64,000 nucleotides of DNA from Doris montereyensis (Eukaryota > Mollusca > Gastropoda > Nudibranchia > Dorididae), in the NCBI GenBank assembly GCA_037039925.1, contig JAXRKP010000876.1, forward strand, positions 62,001-126,000, read 5' to 3'. This document shows positions 14,960 through 22,699 of the stretch, piece after piece. The stretch's first letter is position 1. Every line of letters starts with the position of its first letter. Below the pieces are notes generated by a model. It did not search any database, had not been told where the DNA came from, and worked only from the letters and a program-made list of their open reading frames with translations. The position numbers and the translations under genes are program-made.

Positions 14960-15350
14960 CTGTCTATCTCTCCTTCTCTTTCTCTCTCCCTGTGTCAGAA
15001 CAAAAAGCTGTGTGCAGAACACAATACTCTGTGCGCGTTAGAGATCCCTCAGCCCTGTACAAGACAGACAGAAAACAAATTTTAGAATCCTGAGTTCTCC
15101 TTTTTTATGTGGATGTGGGTGAAATTACATGAAATTAAATCGGTTATTTTCTCGTATTTCTATCGCACAGAGGGGTTGAGTGACGAGACCTTCCAGCGTT
15201 ATTCATCCACCGGCAAGAAGAGAGGGAAGGGTCAAGGCTGAGGACGAACCACAAGACGAGGGAGCCTCTGGTGCAAAAGAGGCTGTGAAGATATTTCTAC
15301 ATTTCAAAAGATATGTGTACGATCCCAACAAGAAAATGATTCAATCTTGA
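3494..15350 (+). CDS. EEFSEC: Selenocysteine-specific elongation factor (seven exons, 5' end outside window)
   Basis: EEFSEC is the cytosolic EF-Tu-like GTPase that delivers Sec-tRNA to ribosomes at UGA codons with SECIS RNA and its binding protein. Seven exons (3494-3664, 4861-4950, 6922-7103, 9048-9131, 9403-9972, 14225-14411, 15171-15350) give about 485 residues in family order: end of the G domain (QIIDLMMLVLDVTKGMQ, then NKLD, then VAAKPGGPE), domain II (FSVDHCFSIRGQ, SMQMF), domain III (GLCVTQFDP, KFHMTLGHETVMGR), and the C-terminal domain (YSVIAKSLFKKETN, FGQSG, FKRYVYDPNKKMIQS). Roughly the first 100 residues are upstream of the window. Phases join correctly only after discounting single-base indels in four exons, plus a T missing from one donor. 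Consensus error is the simplest explanation; a recent pseudogene is possible. Identification is by remembered family sequence, not by search. Confidence 0.93.
3665..4860 (+). other. EEFSEC intron
   Basis: The intron is bounded by GTTCTT and CTGATTTCAG. It is mostly unique AT-rich sequence. About 4345-4505 is similar to 58320-58460 (shared words TTATTTGAATGTTTTTT, AGAAAAGAATAG, GTCGACCCTATTTCAACT), which marks a dispersed repeat. No exon is seen. Confidence 0.7.
4345..4505. repeat. Dispersed repeat copy (pair with 58320-58460)
   Basis: About 130 bp match a second segment at 58320-58460, in the same orientation and with the same spacing of words including TTATTTGAATGTTTTTT and GTCGACCCTATTTCAACT. 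The class is unknown. It lies in an EEFSEC intron, and the other copy in a gene 2 intron. Confidence 0.65.
4861..4950 (+). CDS. EEFSEC: EEFSEC exon B: G5 region
   Basis: This exon has exactly 30 codons, phase 0 at both ends, with acceptor CTGATTTCAG and donor GAG/GTAATG. The translation runs from MKKRILKTLETTRF to PVVAVAAKPGGPE. The VAAKPGG stretch corresponds to the last nucleotide-binding motif of the EEFSEC G domain. No indel is seen. The ATG at its first codon is internal, not an initiator. Confidence 0.93.
4995..5065 (-). mobile_element. Non-LTR retrotransposon 3' tail fragment
   Basis: The + strand reads AAATTCAAATTCAAATTCAA followed by GGAAATTTGTTTTACAG. On the minus strand this is the AAACAAATTTCC end followed by a short tandem tail of TTGAATT units, typical of 5'-truncated LINE 3' ends in invertebrates. 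No coding part remains. Confidence 0.45.
5600..5735 (+). mobile_element. SINE A fragment (3' half)
   Basis: GGAGGTCCCATATGCAGATC, GGCTGTTTACAGAACAGTCC and a following ATCCTACC...GAGATTACC match, in the same order, the body of SINE A copies at 10.0, 19.2, 29.2 and 35.8 kb. The tRNA-like head is absent, so this is a 5'-truncated copy. Confidence 0.65.
6922..7103 (+). CDS. EEFSEC: EEFSEC exon C: domain II start
   Basis: The acceptor is TTTCAATTAG. The translation is APETEAVGIDELISAL, then FVFSVDHCFSIRGQ, then TVMTGTTLSGKACVND. This continues exactly from the PGGPE end of exon B. After CAG (7051-7053) one G is missing: read literally, a TGA follows at 7060, but adding one base restores the GQGTVMTG motif and gives 61 codons. 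The end is placed after GAC because exon D starts with TVEIP. The following bases GAAGG would be a perfect GTAAGG donor with one T inserted. Confidence 0.88.
7112..7385. repeat. About 40-bp tandem repeat after EEFSEC exon C
   Basis: The units read GTCTGTTTATGATGGAAAAT followed by ATGTCACTGTCA and CCGTGAT. There are about five good copies and then degenerate ones ending in GTCTGCTTTTT. The array begins within about ten bases of the exon end. Confidence 0.8.
7550..7835 (+). mobile_element. SINE B (tRNA-derived), plus orientation
   Basis: The 5' part has a Pol III B-box-like AGGTTGAATCCTAGC. A body follows with CTTGACCCAGGTGCAAATGA, GTGTCCTGTCCAGGAGGGG and CGCTTCACGC, and it ends near TGGGCCGTAATGG. 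The same blocks appear reversed at 12.8, 28.0, 49.2 and 52.1 kb. This is a non-autonomous retroposon of tRNA-SINE type, and this copy looks nearly complete. Confidence 0.72.
8085..8978. repeat. 36-bp tandem repeat in EEFSEC intron
   Basis: The consensus words are TTCAGGTAAATGTGACAATT and TGTAAAGCTTTCAATA. I estimate about 25 copies, the 5' half more degenerate and the 3' half more uniform. Each good unit contains TATTCAG/GTAAATG, which resembles an acceptor immediately followed by a donor. It is intronic and ends about 70 bases before exon D. Short open frames on both strands here are repeat translations. Confidence 0.92.
9048..9131 (+). CDS. EEFSEC: EEFSEC exon D: domain II
   Basis: This exon has 28 codons, phase 0 to 0, with acceptor TTTGTCCATACCAG and a strong donor CAG/GTAAGA. 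The translation begins TVEIPSLSTTKKIKSMQMF and ends KPINKIKQ. VEIP and KSMQMF are hallmark positions of eukaryotic EEFSEC domain II. No indel is seen. Confidence 0.93.
9403..9972 (+). CDS. EEFSEC: EEFSEC exon E: domain II/III (largest exon)
   Basis: The acceptor is CGTCTGTTTCAG and the donor AAG/GTAGGC. The translation starts GDRAGLCVTQFDPSLLERGL, continues through KISYYKGPISTKAKFHMTLG, HETVMGR and FNFSKEYVY, and ends STCRMAFHGVI...FLPRIKIFK. Two frame breaks occur. One base is missing near 9480, after which LVTVEAVLVS continues. One base is extra, or two are missing, near 9834, after which SVIIGSRLDTDVH continues. A charged low-complexity stretch (EDGDEEK, GDERGGGER) sits between conserved blocks, where the family is variable. 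Confidence 0.92.
10045..10372 (+). mobile_element. SINE A (tRNA-derived), near full length
   Basis: The head reads GGTAGTCCAGAGGCAAGGTG and the body includes CCAAGTAGGTGGATCGACAC, CCCATCGGAGAAGGACGA, TGTACAGGACAGTCC and a 3' end of repeated AAATC units. Copies at 19.2, 29.2 and 35.8 kb share this order. It is a Pol III type SINE, presumably mobilised by a LINE. Confidence 0.75.
10485..12255. repeat. About 65-bp tandem repeat with nested (CTA)n
   Basis: The unit contains CTGGACTTGTCAGGCATGAA, TCCTCTACTGTTTGGGGTGA and GAGGCTGACACCTGGCC, joined by a CTA-triplet run of variable length. I estimate about 26 copies, more rearranged after 11500. The variable CTA run accounts for most length differences between units. 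Each unit has an acceptor-like TTGTCAG and, about 25 bases on, a donor-like GGGTGAG, so it could be mistaken for a micro-exon. Confidence 0.93.
12705..12755 (+). mobile_element. LINE 3' tail fragment
   Basis: AAATTTGCCTCTGGGATGAA followed by ATAAAGTATTTGAATTGCAT resembles the AAATTTCC...AATAAAGT 3' ends of 5'-truncated non-LTR elements, here on the plus strand. It is short, and the class is not assigned. Confidence 0.4.
12783..13004 (-). mobile_element. SINE B, minus orientation
   Basis: CACCTCCTGGACAAGATGCT, CTCATTTGCGCCTGGATGAG and a terminal CCTAACCACTAGGCCATC match SINE B reversed. On the minus strand the last words read GATGGCCTAGTGGTTAGG, an excellent Pol III A box. A poly-G run interrupts the body. 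Confidence 0.75.
13195..13835. repeat. 36-bp tandem repeat (ATGTAAAGGTGGCTATTTCA)
   Basis: About 17 copies of a unit containing ATGTAAAGGTGGCTATTTCA and a T-rich linker (CTCTTTTTTTTCCTC). The linkers vary in T length. It is intronic in EEFSEC; phenylalanine-rich open frames across it are translations of the repeat. Confidence 0.92.
14225..14411 (+). CDS. EEFSEC: EEFSEC exon F: C-terminal domain
   Basis: The acceptor is TTTTTCTTTCTCCAG and the donor G/GTAGGT (phase 1). The translation TKTREGLVERATDRYSVIAK, then SLFKKETNMAAF and GSFGQSGKVKVRIP closely follows the family C-terminal domain, which in animals contacts the SECIS-binding protein and the Sec-tRNA. No indel is seen. Tandem (CT)n follows downstream in the intron. 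Confidence 0.95.
14690..14995. repeat. (TCTG)n and (TC)n microsatellite
   Basis: Runs of TCTG are followed by a long TC dinucleotide tract of about 110 bases and imperfect extensions. It lies in the last EEFSEC intron. The 192-residue and 134-residue Ser/Leu-rich open frames across it are artefacts. Confidence 0.97.
14995..15140 (+). mobile_element. SINE A fragment (3' half) next to EEFSEC last exon
   Basis: CTGTGCGCGTTAGAGATCCC, GCCCTGTACAAGACAG and GTGGATGTGGGTGAAATTAC match the 3' half of SINE A. It ends about 30 bases before the acceptor of exon G, so it may lie close to the branch point region. Confidence 0.6.
15171..15350 (+). CDS. EEFSEC: EEFSEC exon G: C-terminus and stop
   Basis: The acceptor is TTTCTATCGCACAG. 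The two bases AG complete a Glu codon (IPEGLSDETF...). One extra base in the purine run at about 15224-15231 shifts the frame and makes a TGA at 15239. Without it the reading is KAEDEPQDEGASGAKEAVKI, then LHFKRYVYDPNKKMIQS and TGA at 15348-15350. FKRYV and the MIQS-like end are characteristic of the family, so 15348 is the natural stop. Confidence 0.93.
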
Positions 15351-15770
15351 TTATGATCACCACGTACTTGAATGATATTGTCGGTGAAACTGTCTGAATG
15401 CGCAAGTCTGTGATGTACTGGGACGTGTATGGAGGTTTTACTGCTCTTGAAATGATCGAGCGTGTGCTTGCCTCGTGTCTTCATGAATATTGGTAACCCG
15501 CTTTCTTTTTCGTGGCGAGGCGCGGGTTCAATCCCCATGGTGGCCAGGATTTTTGCATGATCAGACGGTTTCACCAAAGATATCGGCGGTGAAAGTCGCA
15601 AACCGTGTAAGTCCAATTTTAGACGTTTTTGAGAAAATCAATGAAAATGATGCCAAGCTTTTTAATCTATTTTCCTAGACACAGACAGTTTGCAAGTGTT
15701 GAAAACTAAACCCAATAGGATACACAGATTGCTGATATGGGTTTTATATGGGTTTCTGTTGGTTCTTGTA
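15351..15770 (+). other. Probable EEFSEC 3' flank with tRNA-like SINE fragment
   Basis: This stretch follows the EEFSEC stop and should include the 3' UTR. No clean AATAAA is seen close to the stop. At about 15500-15550 GGCGCGGGTTCAATCCCC is a B-box-like motif, probably part of a tRNA-derived SINE rather than a tRNA gene, since I cannot fold a cloverleaf around it. Confidence 0.4.
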
Positions 15771-16180
15771 GTTGGTGAAAAGGCTAAATTCTAGAGTTGT
15801 GAAAAGCTAAATTCTAGAGTTGGTGGAAGGCTAAATTCTAGAGTTGGTGAAAGGCTAAATTCTAGAGTTTGTGAAAAGCTAAATTCTAGAGTTTGTGCTA
15901 AATTCAGAGTGGAAAGGCTAAATTCTAGAGTTGGTGAAAGGCTAAATTCTAGAGTTGGTGAAAAGCTAAATTCTAGAGTTGGTGAAAGGTTAAATTCTAG
16001 AGTTGGTGAAAAGGCTAAATTCTAGAGTTTGTGAAAAGTTAAATTCTAGAGTTGGTGGAAAGCTAAATTCTAGAGTTGGTGAAAGGCTAAATTCTAGAGT
16101 TGGTGCTAAATTCTAGAGTTGGTGAAAAAGCTAAATTCTAGAGTTGGTGAAAGGCTGAATTCTAGAGTTGGTGAAAAAGT
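15770..16180. repeat. 25-bp tandem repeat (CTAAATTCTAGAGTTGGTGA)
   Basis: About 16 copies of a unit built on CTAAATTCTAGAGTTGGTGA plus AAAGG. It begins about 420 bases after the EEFSEC stop. Copies differ by single bases and by small A-run changes. Confidence 0.93.
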
Positions 16181-16429
16181 TATTTTATGCTTGTTGCTAT
16201 ATTTATCTGTGATGAAGCTTCATACTGCATACTGCATGGTATAATCAGTTCCATTATTTTACATCATCTCTGAATCGTACACTTACAACATATTGACATA
16301 TATGTTATATACACAATTCCTATATTTTACTTAATATTCCTGTTTCCTCTTAGTCTTTGTTTAACCACGATTTCGAGCATTCAGCCAGATTTGTGCTTGG
16401 CGCAGCTTGCAGGTCCTACTTTCCTTTCC

Positions 16430-17790
16430 TCTTCCACCCTTTCTTTCACCTTCTATCTTTCACCTTCCATCTTTCACCTTCTATCTTTCACCTTCTATCT
16501 TTCACATGCTATCTTTTACATTCTATCTTTAACCTTCTATCTTTAACCTTCCATCTTTCACCTTCTATCTTTCACATGCTATCTTTCACCTTCCATCTTT
16601 TACCTTCTATCTTTCACCTTCCATCTTTCACCTTCTATCTTTCACCTTCTATCTTTCACCTTCCATCTTTCACCTTCTATCTTTCACCTTCTATCTTTCA
16701 CCTTCTATCTTTCACCTTCCATCTTTCACATGCTATCTTTCACCTTCTATCTTTCACCTTCTATCTTTCACCTTCTATCTTTCACCTTCCATCTTTCACC
16801 TTCTATCTTTCACCTTCTATCTTTCACCTTCCATTCTTCCATCTTTCACCTTCTATCTTTCACCTTCTATCTTTCACATCTATCTTTCACCTTCCATCTT
16901 TCACCTTCTATCTTTCACCTTCTATCTTTCACCTTCCATCTTTCATGCTATCTTTCACCTTCTATCTTTCACCTTCTATCTTTAACCTTCCATCTTTCAC
17001 ATGCTATCTTTCACCTTCTATCTTTAACCTTCTATCTTTTACATTCTATCTTTCACCTTCCATCTTTCACCTTCTATCTTTCACATGCTATCTTTTACAT
17101 TCTATCTTTAACCTTCTATCTTTAACATTCTATCTTTCACATGCTTCTTTTACTTTCTATCTTTCACATTCTATCTTTCACCTTCTATCTTTCACATGCT
17201 ATCTTTCACATGCTATCTTTCACATTCTATCTTTACATTCTATCTTTTTTTATCTTTCAAGCTATCTTTCACATTCTATCTTTCACATTCTATCTTTTAC
17301 ATTCTATCTTTTACCTTCTATCTTTCACATTCTAGCTTTTTTTTTACATTTATTTTCACATTCTATCTTTCACATTCTATCTTTCACATTCTAATTCTAT
17401 CTTTCACATTCTATCTTTCACCTTTATCTTTCACATTCTATCTTTTTATCTTTCACATTCTATCTTTCACATTCTATCTTTCACATGCTATCTTTCACAT
17501 GCTATCTTTCACATGCTATCTTTCACATTCTATCTTTCACATTCTATCTTTCACATTCTATCTTTCACATGCTATCTTTCACATTCTATCTTTTACATTC
17601 TATCTTTTACCTTCATCACTCTATCTTTTACATTCTATCTTTCACATTCTATCTTTTACATTCTATCTTTTACCTTCTATCTTTCACATTCTACATTCTA
17701 TCTTTCACATTCTATCTTTCAATTCTGACATAGAAATGAATCTTTGAAATTCTATCTTTACATTCTATCTTTAGAATCTTTCATTCTATC
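16430..17790. repeat. 14-bp pyrimidine-rich satellite (TATCTTTCACCTTC)
   Basis: About 95 copies of TATCTTTCACCTTC or TATCTTTCACATTC. The CCTTC variant dominates the left half and CATTC the right half, so two subfamilies occupy different ends of the array. The unit is pyrimidine-rich on the plus strand. The 345-residue open frame is a Ser/Phe/Leu repeat translation. Confidence 0.95.
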
Positions 17791-17984
17791 TTTCATGAGA
17801 TAGAAACCTTTATTTTTTTTGAATCTTTTTTTCCCTCATTTGAAATGCTAAGCTTTTTTCTTCACATGTTATTTTCCTCATAAGTGAGACAATTTTCTTT
17901 GACCTTATAATTTTAAAATGTATTGTAATGGAATGCTGAGTTTAATTCTTTCTGAGAAAGAGTTTTAGAAATGTCAATGTATTG

Positions 17985-18915
17985 AAATGCTACTCTAGAA
18001 AGAGATAGAAATGAATGTATTGAAATGCTACCTAGAAAGAGGTAGAAATGAATGTATTGAAATGCTACTCTAGAAAGAGAGATAGAAATGAATGTATTGA
18101 AATGCTACCCTAGAAAGAGATAGAAATGAATGTATTGAAATGCTATTCTAGAAAAGAGATAGAAATGAATGTATTGAAATGCTACCCTAGAAAGAGAGAT
18201 AGAAATGAATGTATTGAAATGCTACCCTAGAAAAAGAGATAGAAATGAATGTATTGAAATGCTACCCTAGAAAAGAGATAGAAATGAATGTATTGAAATG
18301 CTATCCTAGAAAGAGATAGAAATGAATGTATTGAAATTGCTACTCTAGAAAAAGAGAGAAATGAATGTATTGAAATGCTACCCTAGAAAGAGAGATAGAA
18401 ATGAATTGAAATACTATTCTTGAATGTATTGCTACCCTAGAAAGAGAGAAATGAATGTATTGAAATACTACCTAGAAGAGAGAAATGAATGTATTAAAAT
18501 GCTACCCTAGAAAAGAGAGAAATGAATGTATTAAAATACTACCCCTAGAAATGAATGTATTAAAAGACCTAGAAGAGAAATGAATGTATTCAAAATACTA
18601 CCCTAGAAAAGAGATAGAAATGAATGTATTAAAATACTACCCTAGAAAGAGAGAGATAGAAATTGTATGAAAATGCTACCCTAGAAAGAGAAAGAAATGA
18701 ATGTATTAAAATACTACCCTAGAAAGATAGAAATGAATGAATCTATTGAAATGCTACCCTAGAAAAGAGAAATAAATGAATGTATTGAAATACAACCCTA
18801 GAAAGAGAGAAAGAAATGAATTTATTGAAAAACAACCCTAGAAAGAGAGAAAGAAATGAATGTATTGAAATACAACCCTAGAAAGAGAGATAGAAATGAA
18901 TTTATTGAAAGAATG
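17985..18915. repeat. About 38-bp tandem repeat (GAAATGAATGTATTGAAATG)
   Basis: About 24 copies of a unit with GAAATGAATGTATTGAAATG and CTACCCTAGAAAGAGA. It becomes more irregular between 18350 and 18700. Directly before it is a transition (17800-17985) where the preceding satellite decays into AT-rich sequence. Confidence 0.92.
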
Positions 18916-19227
18916 GAAAATCAATGATAGAATGTAATGCCATGTGTCTTGTGGACGTTGATGAAAGTATTTTTGTTTTAGATTTATTTTATCATTTTAG
19001 TTTGTTGCAGGAGATGAGACACGCAAATAATAAACAAATCACTGATTCTGAAAATAATTATTTTATATTTATATATATATATGATTATGATTACAAACCT
19101 AACAGCAACAACAACAATAATACACATTGGCTTTTTCTTTTGCTGTGTGTTCATAATGTGTGCACATGTAGGATGTGTTATTACTGTGAGTGTGATGTCA
19201 TTTGATTTCACATTGTATGGTTTGTGG

Positions 19228-19545
19228 GTACGAATGGGGGACTCGGAAGTCTAGAGGCAAGGCAAGGTGCCAGCCTCTGACACAAAAGGTTGTGGGTTCA
19301 ATCCGCATCAAAATTAATTATTTTAATTTAAATTCTCCCTCTGGTGAAGGTAGGTGGATCTACACCAAGTCCCATCAGAGACGGACGATAAAAGAAATCC
19401 TGTCTGCAGATCACATGTGCAGGTTAACAATCCCTTGGCTGTTTATATCTACAGGAGCAAGCAAACATTTTTTAATTCTGCCAAGAACCCCTAAATCACC
19501 TTTTTTGTGCATGATGTTAACTCAAATCAAATCAACTGACTTGAT
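19228..19545 (+). mobile_element. SINE A, near full length, source of adjacent array
   Basis: The head GAAGTCTAGAGGCAAGGCAA and a clear B box TGTGGGTTCAATCCGC are followed by AGGTAGGTGGATCTACACCA and CCCATCAGAGACGGACGA. The copy ends TTAACTCAAATCAAATCAAC. That 3' end is repeated in every unit of the array that follows at 19515-22280. Confidence 0.8.
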
Positions 19546-22280
19546 CCTAAATCTAAGAACAGCAATAATAGATAGAATGTCTTGCAGTAACTCAAATCAA
19601 ATCAACTGCTATAAGATTATGATCCTAAACTAAGAACAGCAATAATAGATAGAAATGCCTTGTAGTAACTCAAATCAAATCAACTGTTATAACGATTAAA
19701 TCCTAAACTAAGAACAGCAATGAATAGATAGAACCTCTAGTAACTCAAATCAAATCAACTGTTATAACAATTACGATCCTAAACTAAGAACAGCAATAAT
19801 AGATAGAATGCCTTGTAGTAACTCAAATCAAATCAACTGCTATAACGACATGATCCTAAACTAAGAACAGAGATATAGATAGAATGCCTTGTAGTAACTC
19901 AAATCAAATCAACTGCTATAACGATTGATCCTAAACTAAGAACAGCAATAATAGATAGAATGCCTTGTAGTAACTCAAATCAAATCAACTGCTATAACGA
20001 CTGAATGATTAAACTAAGAACAGCAATAATAGACAGAATGCCTTGTAGTAACTCAAATCAAATCAACTGTTATAACGACATGATCCTAAACTAAGAACAG
20101 CAATAATAGATAGAATGCCTTGTAGTAACTCAAATCAAATCAACTGCTATAACGATTACAATCCTAAACTAAGAACAGCAATAATAGATAGAATGCCTTT
20201 AGTAACTCAAATCAAATTGCTGTATTACGTACGATCCTAAACTAAGAACAGCAATAATAGACAGAATGATGTAGTAACTCAAATCAAATCAACTGTTATA
20301 ACGATTAAATCCTAAACTAAGAACAGCAATAATAGATAGAATGCCTTGTAGTAACTCAAATCAAATCAATGTATTAAAATACAACTGCTATAACGAAAAA
20401 GATCCTAAACTAAGAACAGCAATAATAGATAGAATGCCTTGTAGTAACTCAAATCAGAATCAACTGTTATAACGATTCAATCCTAAACTAAGAACAGCAA
20501 TAATAGATAGAATTCCTTGTAGTAACTCAAATCAAATCAACTGCTATAACAATTATGATCCTAAACTAAGAACAGAAATAATAGATAGAATGCCTTGTAG
20601 TAACTCAAATCAAATCAACTGTTATAACGATAGAAATGATCCTAAACTAAGAAAAGCAATAATAGAATAGAATGCCTTGTCTAGTAACTCAAATCAAATC
20701 AACTGTTATAATTTATTTTATCGATCCTAAACTAAGAACAGCAATAATAGATAGAATGCCTTGTAGTAACTCAAATCAAATCAACTGCTATGATTATGAT
20801 CCTAAACTAAGAACAGCAATAATAGATAGAATGCCTTGTAGTAACTCAAATCAAATCAACTGTTATAACGATTACAATCCTAAACTAAGAATGTGTCGGT
20901 ACAGCAATAATAGATAGAATGCCTTGTAGTAACTCAAAATCAAATCAACTGCAATAATTAACAATTACGATCCTGGTAAGAACAGTCCCAATAATAGATA
21001 GAATGCCTTGTAGTAACTCAAATCAAATCAACTGTTATAACGATTACGATCCTAAACTAAGAACAGCAATAATAGATAGAATGCCTTGTAGTAACTCAAA
21101 TCAAATCAACTGCTATAACGACACGATCCTAAACTAAGAACAGCAATAATAGATAGAATGCCTTGTAGTAACTCAAATCAAATCAACTGCTATAACGATT
21201 ATGATCCTAAACTAAGAACAGCAATAATAGATAGAATGCCTTGTAGTAACTCAAATCAAATCAACTGTTATAACGATTACAATCCTAAACTAAGAACAGC
21301 AATAATAGATAGAATGCCTTGTAGTAACTCAAATCAAATCAACTGTTATAACGATTATGATCCTAAACTAAGAACAGCAATAATAGATAGAATGCCTAGA
21401 TAGAATGCCTTGTAGTAACTCAAATCAAATCAACTGTTATAACGATTATGATCCTAAACTAAGAACAGCAATAATAGATAGAATGCCTTGTAGTAACTCA
21501 AATCAAATCAACTGTTATAACGATTACAATCCTAAACTAAGAACAGCAATAGATAGAATGCCTTGTAGTAACTCAAATCAAATCAACTGTTATAACGATT
21601 ATGATCCTAAACTAAGAACAGCAATAAATAATAGATAGAATGCCTTGTAGTAACTCAAATCAAATCAACTGTTATAACGATTACAATCCTAAACTAAGAA
21701 CAGCAATAATAGATAGAATGCCTTGTAGTAACTCAAATCAAATCAACTGCTATAACGATTATCCTAAACTAAGAACAGCAATAATAGACAGAATGCCTTG
21801 TAGTAACTCAAATCAAATCAACTAAGAACAGCATCTAAGAACAGCAACAATAGATAGAATGCCTTGCAGTAACTCAAATCAAATCAACTGTTATAATGAT
21901 TACAATCCTAAGAACAGCAATACTAGTATTAATAGATAGAATGCCTTGTAGTAACTCAAATCAAATCAACTGTTATAACGATTACAATCCTAAGAACAGC
22001 AATAATAGTATTAATAGATAGAATGCCTTGCAGTAACTCAAATCAAATCAACTGTTATAATGATTACAATCCTAAGAACAGCAATAATAGTATTAATAGA
22101 TAGAATGCCTTTGTAGTAACTCAAATCAAATCAACTGTTATAATGATTACAATCCTAAGAACAGCAATAATAGTATTAATAGATAGAATGCCTTGCAGTA
22201 ACTCAAATCAAATCAACTGTTATAATGATTACAATCCTAAGAACAGCAATAATAGTATTAATAGATAGAATGCCTTGGCT
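19515..22280. repeat. 77-bp tandem repeat seeded by a SINE 3' end
   Basis: About 36 units contain TAACTCAAATCAAATCAACT (the SINE A 3' end), ATAACGATTATGATCCTAAA and CTAAGAACAGCAATAATAGA followed by TAGAATGCCTTGTAG. Variants of the ATTACGATCC segment alternate, hinting at higher-order organisation. The last units (after 21840) carry an inserted TAGTATTAA and lack CTAAA. Asn-rich open frames here are translations of the array. Confidence 0.95.
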
Positions 22281-22314
22281 TGTTCTTTTTGCTGTTTGTT
22301 CATACTACCTACCT

Positions 22315-22365
22315 GTAGTATATAGATAAGATAATTTTATTGATTGCAGATGAGAGAAAATTGAC
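22315..22365 (-). mobile_element. LINE 3' tail fragment
   Basis: TAGATAAGATAATTTTATTG on the plus strand is, reversed, an AATAAAATTATCTTATC tail typical of truncated non-LTR elements. It sits just past the end of the 77-bp array; flanking sequence to about 22680 looks unique. Confidence 0.4.
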
Positions 22366-22699
22366 TTGGTCACATGATACAATTTTTTTACAAAGCTACA
22401 AACAAATTTCCATCTTAACATTAAAACACAGCTAGAATAGGTACACAAAGTGGGTAAACGAGGGGAACGGTAAATGGGGAAAAATTCCTCGATCATAGAC
22501 ATGTGTACTATCACGTTACAAATAAAATTCACATTCAGACATTCTATCTAATAAAACATAGAAAATTTCATGTATATGAATGTAGGTGGATATATGAGGA
22601 ACATTGCTGTTGGTTGTGCTCAGTTTGCAACAGTCTTATTGCGTAGGAATAAATGACGTCATCTGATGTGGGCAGTTGGTGGGCGCTGGCCTGCTGGTG

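Noticed and set aside
14515..15093. 192-residue Ser/Leu-rich open frame
   Set aside because: It is a translation of the TC microsatellite in the last EEFSEC intron.
15239..15241. In-frame TGA in EEFSEC exon G (also at 7060 and 3658) as possible selenocysteine codons
   Set aside because: The conserved family text continues in a shifted frame, not in frame across the TGA, so an indel explains each case. EEFSEC is not known as a selenoprotein.
15500..15550. Possible tRNA gene
   Set aside because: Only a B-box-like motif is visible. I could not pair acceptor or anticodon arms, and SINEs with tRNA-like heads are common in this window.
16357..17747. 345-residue and 183-residue open frames
   Set aside because: These are translations of the 14-bp TATCTTTCACCTTC satellite, with no domain and the same peptide repeated.
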